This document shows positions 1 to 9,700 of a stretch of 64,000 nucleotides of DNA, piece after piece. The stretch is from NCBI RefSeq assembly GCF_918797505.1, contig NC_092796.1:29150098-29214097 (forward strand). Reading direction: 5' to 3'. A model generated the notes under the pieces. It was not told where the DNA came from and ran no database searches. It saw only the letters and a list, made by a program, of their open reading frames with translations. The DNA is from Bemisia tabaci (Eukaryota; Arthropoda; Insecta; Hemiptera; Aleyrodidae). Positions within the stretch are counted from its first letter, which is position 1. Each line of letters begins with the position of its first letter. The position numbers and the translations under genes were made by a program.

Positions 1-968
1 GGTTCAAATGTGATTGTACTAGGGTAGTTTTTAGCGCTGAGTCCGAAAATGACCTCCGTTATGCTGGGTCAGGTCGATTTTCCCCGGAAAAATCAGGATT
101 TTCCTTAAAAATCGAGCTTTTCCGGTTTCCGGTGAAAAATCAATTTTCCGGAAAATCTGTGCATGATGGAGGAAAGATAAGGTCATTTTCGGATTCAGCA
201 GCTAAAATTACATGGGAATCCATATATTGCATGCCTATTGAAGTTTCCGTTCTGTTCCAAATATCGAGGTTTTTCCGGACAAGTGCCCCTTTCCGCCCAT
301 GTAACGCATGTAATACCAGTCCGATTGATTTGCGTCGGAAAGGAGGGAAAATATTTTTTCTCAGGCGACAGGTGGAGTTGACTCCACTAAATTATTGCCA
401 CTGCAGCCGAAAATGACCCTCGTTTTCTTCCAAAATCTATCAATTTTTTTTAAAAATCGATTTTTCGGAAAAAAATGCACCTTTTTAACTCAAAAACGTT
501 TTAAAAACATCCCCTCTTTTCGGAATCTGGATTTTCCAAAGGTTCTGAAAGGAAACGAGGGTCATTTTCGGCTGCAGTGGCAATAATTTAGTGGAGTCAA
601 CTCCACCTGTCGCCTGAGAAAAAATATTTTCCCTCCTTTCCGACGCAAATCAATCGGACTGGTATTACATGCGTTACATGGGCGGAAAGGGGCACTTGTC
701 CGGAAAAACCTCGATATTTGGAACAGAACGGAAACTTCAATAGGCATGCAATATATGGATTCCCATGTAATTTTAGCTGCTGAATCCGAAAATGACCTTA
801 TCTTTCCTCCATCATGCACAGATTTTCCGGAAAATTGATTTTTCACCGGAAAAGCTCGATTTTTAAGGAAAATCCTGATTTTTCCGGGGAAAATCGACCT
901 GACCCAGCATAACGGAGGTCATTTTCGGACTCAGCGCTAAAAACTACCCTAGTTCAATCACATTTGAA
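1..968. repeat. 968-base palindromic foldback element
   Basis: The first ~424 bases recur as the reverse complement in the last ~418 bases, around a unique core of roughly 125 bases (425-550). The ends read GGTTCAAATGTGATTG and CAATCACATTTGAACC. The identity is high enough that both strands encode the same 94-residue shadow ORF (132-416 + and 562-846 -). The arms contain several GTCATTTTCGG / TTTTCCGG motifs. No transposase was seen, so this is a non-autonomous foldback element or a recent inverted duplication. It starts at the window edge, so the left end may be incomplete. Confidence 0.85.
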
Positions 969-1403
969 CCCGTGTTGACCAGTGTTACTTAAGATCTCTG
1001 GTCACTACCAAAATAGCGTAGTTTATAAAGAGTGTATTTATATTGGATCGGTGAGGGAGGGGGTTGGGGGGGCTGGGGGGCTTAAGGTGGAGGATGGGGT
1101 ACATTTTAGGTTATGTACTGCCTATTTATGAATAAATTGACCGATTAGAACTCTCAGTAAGGCCTGGGAAAATTTGCCAAAATTGACGAAAAAATGCGAA
1201 AATTAGCCAAATTTGGCAACTTTAAAGGCCCGTCGCAACCTCTAAATGTTGACCAAATGCAAAACTGTTCTACAACGTTTGTTTTTACACTATTAGGAAC
1301 GTTTTGGCGGGGTCCCTTGTCAATTTCAAAATTCAACCTTTTTAATTTCTCGTATAAGCCGCATCCTAAGGTACAGCAGCCTGATTGTTGAAGTTTCGTA
1401 AAA

Positions 1404-1551
1404 GTCTATCAGACACGAGAAGACTCGGATGTAATGGAGCTATGTGATTGGTCAGTCTCGGGGGTCGTCATCGTCGAGCTCGCTTTTTCGTGCCTTTTTC
1501 TGACCAATCACATAGCTCCATTACACCTGAGTCTTTTCGTGTTCAATAGAC
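1404..1551. repeat. Small MITE-like inverted repeat
   Basis: Two ~50-base arms pair with few mismatches. The left arm begins GTCTATCAGACACGAGAAGA and the right arm ends CTTTTCGTGTTCAATAGAC. The inner part of both arms contains TAATGGAGCTATGTGATTGG or its complement. The loop is about 40 bases and GC-rich. There is no coding capacity. Confidence 0.75.
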
Positions 1552-1714
1552 AAATACAAAGTTTTAACAATTAGGTTACAGGCCTCCAATTGAAAAAAAA
1601 AAGAAGGAAAACCCGAGTTTTAACACAGCTGAGGATGCGATAGACGTAATCGATTATACTTTTTAAATTTTTCTGCCGAATCTGAGCGACGTTTCATTAG
1701 CAGCGTTGAGCGTA

Positions 1715-1830
1715 GCATTGCGAGTTCACGCCTCGCACCAGCGCGCCTTCAATTTTTCAGACGCAACACGGACATCCATCGAGTACGAATAGTTGTATCT
1801 CTGCGCCGTCATCAACGCGCATCCTTTCCC
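1715..1830. repeat. Partial copy of the repeat at 5803-6390
   Basis: The stretch around CGCGCCTTCAATTTTTCAGACG, followed by a GACATCCATCGAG-type segment and GAATAGTTGTAT, matches both arms of the element at 5803-6390. Only one arm is visible here. The short minus-strand ORF through it is therefore repeat-derived and not a gene. Confidence 0.5.
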
Positions 1831-2244
1831 TTGTTCCATTGTTGTGTTCGTTTCCGTCCGTCTTGTTTGTTGTGGTGCTTCGAGAGCTAGGTGAGCAACA
1901 TAGCCGTACATACGTGCTCAGGCCTCATTTTTTAACTTTTCACCCGAATCTGAGCGTACGCGCGTCCGTTCTCTTGCTCTATTTCCTTGTTGTGTTGATT
2001 CCTTTAGTTCAACTAAATAACTTGGTAAATAGGTTCTTGAGACGGATTAAAATGACTCGTCTCTAGAGAAACTGTCAAATACAGAAGGAAAATAGAAGAG
2101 AAAATTATAGAAAAACAGAAATCCTAAAATACCATTAAGATATTTCAAACAGCTTTTTATGTATGTTTCGGTGTTCTGAATCACTAGAAACATAGCTCCC
2201 ATAGAAATGTTCGTATTTTACTCTTGGTGATAAATCAGGAGTAT

Positions 2245-2506
2245 ACTGTCGTGTCAACAAGAAAAAACGCCGTATGAGCCATCAGGCGTTACCAAATTTT
2301 CTCCGACATAACACGAATTTCCAGGAAAATTTGCGAATTTTTCTATTCCAAATTTTGAAAAGCTTTCGTGCGTAATTCGATTTAAAAAGTCTGGAAATTT
2401 CAAGGAAAAATATTCATAACTTTCTTCAAAAATACCTTTTTTCTGAGAAGAAATTTGGCAACATTTGAATGACTGATCTTACGGCGATTTTACTTAGCAC
2501 GGCAGT
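2245..2506. mobile_element. MITE family A (CTGCCGTGCTAAGG ends), copy 1
   Basis: This is one of six near-full copies here of a ~255-base element whose ends resemble CTGCCGTGCTAAGGAA, followed by AACGCCGTATGA. The left arm has GCCGTATGAGCCATCAGGCG and the right arm ends ACTTAGCACGGCAGT. Inside, GCAACATTTG or its complement and runs of GGAAATTT are shared by all copies. There is no ORF of note, so it is non-autonomous. This copy is rather diverged at its left end. Confidence 0.75.
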
Positions 2507-3033
2507 AGAGAATAAGGGTCTATTCACTAAGAGTGAGGTAGACTACCAGTTCCTCAATTTTATTGAACAAAACCAACCCAACCCAAGCGGTAAAGATTTT
2601 ACACAATTAATTGCGTAATTACAAGAAAATGAAAGGAAGCGCAGTCGGAATAAAAGCTACAGAACTTTTTACAATCAGGGCCGGATTAAAGGGGTGGCCA
2701 CATGGGCCGCGGCCCATGGCAGCAAATCTGTAGGGGGCGGCAAATTTTGCAATTTTTTTAAATGTAGGTATGAAAAAAATTCGGATTTAGAAAAAAAAAA
2801 TTACAAACGAGAAAAGGCGACAAAATCTCTAATCCTCTGAGAGTATAGTAATTTCTACTTTTGTCGTCTTTCAGTGATACGAGAGGCAGCACCTTTAATT
2901 AGTCGAGTTAAGAGAGAAACCAAACACGCAATTTGGCCTGGAACGGTGCGACTTACCTAGAGAGAAATGATGACGAGGACTTGAGATGAAAAGGAGAAGT
3001 CCTCGGCGCGGCGATCGGCATGTAACACATATT

Positions 3034-3235
3034 AGCGCCTACAAGACTGTAAGAATACTTCACGCATTGCATCAAACACAGTGCGGTCATTGCGGACAGC
3101 GTGAAACGGATAGCGCCTTCAAGAATGCATGAATACCTCACGCATTGCGGCAAACACAGTGCGATCGGCGTGGACGCATAGCGCCTACAAGACTGCGTGA
3201 ATACTTCGCGCATTGCGTCAAACACAGTGCGGTCT
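3034..3235. repeat. Three-copy tandem repeat, ~70-80-base unit
   Basis: A unit beginning AGCGCCTACAAGACTG, continuing through GAATACTTCACGCATTGC and ending AACACAGTGCGGTC, occurs three times in direct orientation with point differences. The spacing is irregular because of a GCGTGAAACGG-type insertion between the first two units. The short ORFs on both strands here are products of the repeat. Confidence 0.75.
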
Positions 3236-4588
3236 GCGAGGCGCGGCGGCGGAAGTTAAAATCATTAATCCACATTTATGTTTGTTCTTTCATATTTTTT
3301 TCGTTCATATCTTATGAATGGAAGGCCTTGTCCACACAGAGATAGGTTTACGAAACTTAACTTTCGCGCAAAGTTCCGTGAACTTTTGCTAGTAGTGTTG
3401 ACAGGGCTTTCCCAAAAATGTGTTCAACACCAGTGAACACGTCTTATGCACCCCTCCCCCGCTGGCACGTTCATTTGATGATTTTCATTGATGTTTCAAA
3501 ACAAATGAGAAAAGGGCGGCAGAATACCAGCGGCCCATGAGCGGCAAGTAGGTAAATCCGTCTACAATCGTTATTTTTGTTTTTATACACTCTATATCTA
3601 TTCTACTCTTGGATTTGGGAATTTTACTTAGCCATTACAAAAATATCAATGCGGATTCAGCGTGCGTCGAAACGGCTCCAATAGTTTCCGATAAGAAAGC
3701 GCGCTATCCAGTTATTTTGACATATTTAAATTAAAACAAACCATCTTCACTGTGATAGTGAACCTTGAGACTCATAAGAATCGATGATCCAACATGATCC
3801 AAATCACAACGAAGATTGTCCTCTCTTATTTAAATGCGTCCATTTTAATCCGATTATAAGTTCGGCTTTCACTGCAGGTAAAACCACACCACTCAAAGCG
3901 TAATGACCAGATCGGGTGGTGGAGTCTCATTTTATCAATGGAACTCTTGAGCCAGGTGTATTTTTCAAGAAATGAGACAACACCGCTTCGGTCGCACTCA
4001 TACACTTGGATTCATCCTGTAACGAATGTCATCCCTTGTCCAACAAATGAAACGGAGACCGCTCTGAAGTCGGAATGTTTGAACTGTCATTTGTAATCGT
4101 CAATATTTGACTCATCAAACGTCCGATGGCTTTTTGGCCAGCGCGTATATGTAAATAGCCGGGCTCTAAATGGCACTTAACATCAGTTTATTTGAATAAG
4201 GAATCATTTCGCGAATGATGGATCCCGGCCAGGTGCGACGTTGAGCCGGCTGAATAAATAATTTCAGCCTCTCGTGAGTCATTATCCGTCCTGTTCCAAT
4301 CTCTCCGTTATCTACGCTCGTTTTTTGTGTTTTTGTGGTGAATCGAACGATTTAATGCATTTTACGGTTTAAATGTTCTATTGCTTTCATTGCAGAGAAT
4401 TTTTGCGGTCTTGAGGCGAAACAAGGTTTGGACAGTAAATCTGAATGCAGACGCCTGCTCCAATCAATCAAAGATACTAACGTGATACCCAGGTGAGAAC
4501 TGAAACAGCATCTTTGCAAATAAGAACCAGCGTCATGCACTGAAAAAAAAAGCTCGATCGTTGAGCCGAAAGTTTGGCGCTCCATATC

Positions 4589-4769
4589 GATCGACCTATC
4601 CGAGTTGTTAAACAGAACTTTCAATAAGTCAAACCTAATATTCGGTTCATGAGATCAAACTCTTCGATCAAACCGGACTCGATTGACCTATCCGGTTTGT
4701 CAAACTGAAATTTCAATAAGTCAAACCTAACATTCGGTTCATGAGATCAAACTCTTCGATCAAACCGGA
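4589..4769. repeat. Tandem duplication, ~92-base unit, two copies
   Basis: A segment running from GACCTATCCG through TTTCAATAAGTCAAACCTAA and TTCGGTTCATGAGATCAAAC to CTTCGATCAAACCGGAC is repeated head to tail at about 4589-4677 and 4681-4769, with few differences. It is non-coding. Confidence 0.85.
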
Positions 4770-4980
4770 CCGATGAAACAGGTATAATAAAAAACACTAA
4801 CATTCGATTCCACAAACTGAAACCGAAATTGCCTCGAGGAACCGAATAGTTAGATCCATGTAGGATACCAAATTTCCCGCTCATACGGTTGAGTTTTCTC
4901 TTTCCAAAATATGGTTTTAAACTTGTGAAGCTTTGAAGCAGGAAGGTTTTAAAATAAGCAGAAATAGTTTGCAATTTGAA

Positions 4981-5146
4981 CCAGTGGCGTGGCGTGCTTT
5001 GCGATATATCGATTGTTATGCCATTTAAACCTATGGAAAAGGATCGATAAACAGGGTGTTCGCAGCGAACACCTTAATAATCGATTCTTTACCTTAGGTT
5101 TAAGTGATAGAACAATCGATACATCGCAATTCACGCCACGCCACTG
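4981..5146. mobile_element. MITE family B (CCAGTGGCGTGGCG ends), copy 1
   Basis: This is a ~165-base element that is almost one hairpin. The ends are CCAGTGGCGTGGCGTGC and CACGCCACGCCACTG, then TATATCGATTGTTATGCCAT and ATTTAAACCTATGG in the arms. The perfect palindrome GGTGTTCGCAGCGAACACC lies in the centre. At least six copies are in the window, all with the same central palindrome or a one-base variant. Confidence 0.85.
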
Positions 5147-5183
5147 AATTGAACGATGAGCCTCTTGGGAGCCTCTAATTTTA

Positions 5184-5347
5184 CCAGTGGCGAGGCCTGC
5201 TTTGTGATACATCGATTGATCTACCATTTAAACCTATGGAGAAGGATCGATAAACAGGGGTTTCCCAACAAACACATTGATAATCGATTCTTTACCATAG
5301 GTTCAAGTGGGAAAATATCGATAATCGATCACCAACGCCTCGCCGCT
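5184..5347. mobile_element. MITE family B, copy 2
   Basis: A second copy lies 37 bases after the first, in the same orientation. It is more diverged (CCAGTGGCGAGGCCTGC at the left; GGGTTTCCCAACAAACACATT in place of the central palindrome). The flanks AGCCTCTAATTTTA and TAAATTTTACCGAAGAAGAG suggest that the pairing extends a little past the core ends. Confidence 0.75.
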
Positions 5348-5802
5348 AAATTTTACCGAAGAAGAGGAGGTTGCCTCTGATTGGTTAACGGTTTCCAGCA
5401 ATTTTACTCGTCAGCTGGAGCCAACATTTTTAAATTTAAGAGGAAATTACACTCTCTTTGTTTAAATCGCAGCTCTCTGACTTTTATTCTATCCTTCTTA
5501 TGACCTAAAACGTAGAGTGCCGCAACGTCGTATGATAGAGGGCATGCTCATTAGAGAACCCAAGTTGGGACAATGAAACCATAACTTCAATCTAATGAAA
5601 TCTACGCCTATTGCGCCGATCCACTGATATATCCTTAAGCTGTCATAGATTTTTAAAGGACGAATGTAAACGACTGATATGACGGCGGCAGATTTAACAA
5701 CGTGATTGGGAATGTTCACTCACAGACTTCAGTCACAAAAGACTGAAAAAAAACAATGATTTGAAATGCGGATCCTATGGTAATTAGAAAAACCAGGCAA
5801 AC

Positions 5803-6390
5803 GATTGAGTCGGTTGCCGGCAGCGTGAAGAATCATGAAGCGCCTTCAATTTTTGCCAATGTGACACGCACAGCCGTAAAGGTGGAAAAGTTGTATCGAG
5901 ACTCCAGGCGTTTTTATAATCGTCCCACTTAATGTTCAAGCGGGAGGGTGCCTTCATTTAACTATGATCACCCTAACTGCATCTCATATTGCTGATTTAT
6001 TTATCCAATATATTTTCCACAGGAAAAATAATCGACATAACTGATTGACTTGTGTGTGAGTGGTTCAATGAATGTAAAAAATAAACTCAGAATATATCCA
6101 GGCAGTATTCTGATTTTTTCCTCTTGTTAAAACAAATAAACAAATGTATGCATTAATACACGAAAAAACATCTAGTAATGTAGTGAAAGTCCGGTGCAGT
6201 TAGGTAAATCTGTAAATCTGTCAATATCGTGTAGCCAATATTATTGCGTATTGACGGGTGCTTGAGTGGAGCGATCACGTAAACGCCTTGAGTCTGAATA
6301 CAACTATTCGACCTTCACGGATGTGCGTGTCGCATGGGCGAAAATTGAAGGCGCCTTGGCATTCTTCACGCGCTCCGCGACGCAACTCAC
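5803..6390. repeat. ~590-base element with ~140-base imperfect terminal inverted repeats
   Basis: The left arm (5803-5945) includes CGTGAAGAATCATGAAGCGC and CTTCAATTTTTGCCAATG. The right arm (about 6245-6390) carries the complement, with matching GCGACACGCACATCCGTGAA and GTTGTAT-type blocks. The ~300-base centre is AT-rich and unique in the window. A one-armed copy lies at 1715-1830. The plus-strand 65-codon ORF starting at 6266 is inside the right arm and is not a gene. Confidence 0.7.
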
Positions 6391-6555
6391 ATCATATGCC
6401 TGGAATTTGAACTACCAAATATCCACATTTCAACTCATTTTCTTCACCAAAATGAAGAAATGAACTTAATTCTGATAAACGGAGCTGTATCACTAAAAAC
6501 CTGATATTTCTGGTTGATTAAAAGTAACCTTACCAATATTGCCCTCTGCTTACAG

Positions 6556-6745
6556 AGCTCTCCCAGAATTGGAGAAAATCACAGACTGTTTATTGGATAG
6601 CCAATTCAGTGCGTTCACAAATGTATATCAAGATGTGTGGGAGAGGTTTCTCTCCATTTTACATCAAGATCTGACGTTGCGGCTAGAGCAGGAAGAAATT
6701 CTGGAGAGAAACATGAAACTGAAGGAGAGAGATAGTTTTAATTAC
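6556..6745 (+). CDS. Coiled-coil gene, first visible exon
   Basis: The acceptor is CTGCTTACAG and the donor is AATTAC/GTATGT. The exon has one base plus 63 codons. It includes ELEKITDCLLDSQFSAF and RLEQEEILERNMKLKER, so the coiled-coil character begins here. Upstream exons were not found. The preceding ~300 bases contain the right arm of the element at 5803-6390. Confidence 0.7.
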
Positions 6746-9700
6746 GTATGTATATTTTAATTCTTAATTGTAGTTTCAAAAGAGTTAAAAATTGTGCCAA
6801 TCATTTTTCAGAGCCAACCATTTTGAAGTTAATCATTTTTAAGAGTTTCCGGCTAATGTAAAGATGCAAGCGTTACTTTTAAATAGAGCAATGAAAATTG
6901 TGTAATTTTTTTCAAAGTGCAGCATATTTTTAGAGGAATTACACGCACATATTTTCTATCTTGAATGAAATAAATTTAAATCTGCTTAAAAAGGAATCAT
7001 AACGAATATCTAAGTTGTTGATACTGAATTGGATGCACACCCTGAAGATACTTTTGAAAAAAAAGAGCAAAATTCATTTACCGCGATAGAGGCGCAACAT
7101 GCTCTAAATACCTAAAATGCGCTGGCTAAAGATTATGAGTATCGTAAATCTTATTTTATAATATGATACGTAATAATTTTAGATTGAAATGGATACAGAT
7201 GTCGCAAATGCTTCCGAAGAGAAATCAAAATTTTGTCAAGTCAATGCGACGATTATCTCCGAAATAAGGAATCCTCCGGTTCTTAATCCATCTTCGAACG
7301 GACTCCTTAACCTCGATTGTTGAATCGCTATCGAATGGCCTTGATCGACATATAACATTGTTAGGATAGGGAGTTATCGATCAAGTTAATTCGATAACGA
7401 TTCAGGAATCGACCCGCTTAGCACATTAGTCATCGTGAAAATCGTTTTGCATACATCTAACCGTAAATAACAGTTGCTCCGTATGTAATTAAAATTGGAC
7501 GTGTTCATACTAAAAAGAATCCTCCACATTAATTTGCCTCCATGGAATTTTATGTTATCTTAGGTGCAATCTATGATGGACGAAATGGAGAGCCAAATTC
7601 AGACTGAGAGGAAAAAAATAGCAGATGAGGTAAGAAATAGGATAAGATTCATATCGATTGGGAATAACTGGACGTATTTCTATCAAACGGAACTATGTGC
7701 ATTAAGACATAATCCCTGAGACCCATAAGAATACGCATACGTACGCATAACAGGGTTCGCGTCATAATGCACATAGTTCCGTTTGGTAGAAATACGTCCA
7801 ATTAGCCTGCGGGCTGATTACTGAAATTTTGAGACAAAGCTATAGACAAACAAGACAAAATATATATGAAACGAGCCTATAGGTGGAAGCGGGTGGTTGC
7901 AATGGATAAGGGAGGTAAGTAATGGACAAACTAACGGCAACCCACGAGAGACCCCATAGTCAGTCCATCATTTTCCTCCTTAATTTATAACAGCCCCACA
8001 TCTGAACCAGTAGGATCGCTCCATGTTACCTGTGTCTTTTTTGTCTATTGCGTTGTCTATCAATTTCAATAATCAACCCCACTGGAAGTGCGTTTAGATA
8101 CACGGTTAAAAATGTCCGTATTTATACTACTTCGGGTTACTCAGAGTCGCTTGTGTTGGTAGAGTCAACCAAAAGGACTTTGTTGATTGACACAATTTTT
8201 GGTTAAATCGACCGACACCATAGGTTACTCTGAGACATCTGGGAATGAAGGAAATGTCTTGCTGAACTCATGCACTCTTGCCGCTCTGTATGTTATTCCG
8301 ATTTTGTGACTCACGAGTGGCTAACGCATTCATTGGCGGATCCAGCAAATTGGCAACATCATTTTTTTCTCCATTTAAATCCATGGAAATGTATCGATTC
8401 TTGGAGGGGCTTGGTACTCCCTATCAAACTACGTCTTTGCCAAAATATGCTATTTTAAGTGGGATTTTTACGAAAGTGCAAATATTTTAAACAGCTTGTG
8501 AGGACAGAAGCAGATTTTGGACTATGTCAATGCACTAATTGTGATTTTGGAGCCATTTCCCTAATAAGAAAACCTTTGTTTTTCCTTTAGCCACAGCCTG
8601 CTGAAGGTTCATTCATTAAGTTGAACTACTCCAACCAGAATTGATGATTTAGCATAGGTTTAAATGGAGAAAATCCGGTGTTGCCGAATTGCAGGATCCG
8701 CTTCTGCGAATTCGAATATCACTCACGCGAGTCAAGTTTGATCCCAGCGGTTTTAGCATGATTTTTAACGAGGTTGCAAGCTTTCAACTTTAAGATTTGA
8801 TCAACGTAACACAAAGAAAATTCAACCAAAAAATAATAATAGCACTTGTTGGTTTCTTTGTGTTCTTCTCCCCTTACGAACACAAAGTGTTGGTTATTTT
8901 TGTTTACTGTGCATTTTATTGGTATAAGACTGAAGATCATTCACCGAAAGTTAATTTTCAGCACCCAAGTATTTTTCTTTGAAAACGAATAACACCAAAA
9001 ATGAAAATTTTTGAAGTTCCAGCGGAGGATTCTCGGCAGTAGGTGTTAAAGAGTTAAACTAAAATAGATTAATATAGCCCGTCAAAAGCATCGCAAATGC
9101 ACTCTTCCTGTGCTTCTGGCGCGATATAAAACTTTAAAATTCAAGTGAAAAGTTGGAATTTTTTCACTTTGATGTCGGTTCTACAATTTTTCAGTGTTCA
9201 TTCATATTTCTCTCTATTTACTAGGAACAACGGAAGGCGCAAAAAGCGACTGCTCGGCTTGCAAATGAGTTAGAGGAGAAAGAGAGGCGGTTGCAACTCA
9301 TAGGAATCAAGGAACACGAGCTCAAGTCCCAGATAGCCGTCATTAAGGGCAAAAACTCGTCACTTTCGAATCTCAATGAAAAATTACTTCGTCAAAAGGT
9401 CAGACCTGTTTTCGTTAACCAACTCATTTTTTATCCTGATATTAAGTGGAGTTTGGTGCGAGTGAATTCAAATCCGTTTTCGAGGTGGACGGTGTCAAAA
9501 CACGCACACGAACATCCAGCCACATCTTATACTTCGACGATGAAACTGTAAAATCGCTTAACCTGATTTGCGACGTTGAAGATTTCCTGTCCTCATTTTT
9601 TAAGTGGAAACTACTCAAAGTCATAGTTTGAAAACTTCCATGATTTTTTCCTCTCTATTTTGTTGTATTGTGAAGAATATTCTGTTGAAATTTTGAAGTC

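Noticed and set aside
132..846. Identical 94-codon ORFs on opposite strands
   Set aside because: They are mirror products of the palindrome at 1-968, have no motif and are not separate genes.
6266..6463. 65-codon ORF just upstream of the coiled-coil gene
   Set aside because: It lies inside the right arm of the repeat at 5803-6390, and similar words occur at 1715-1830. It does not join the gene by a good donor.
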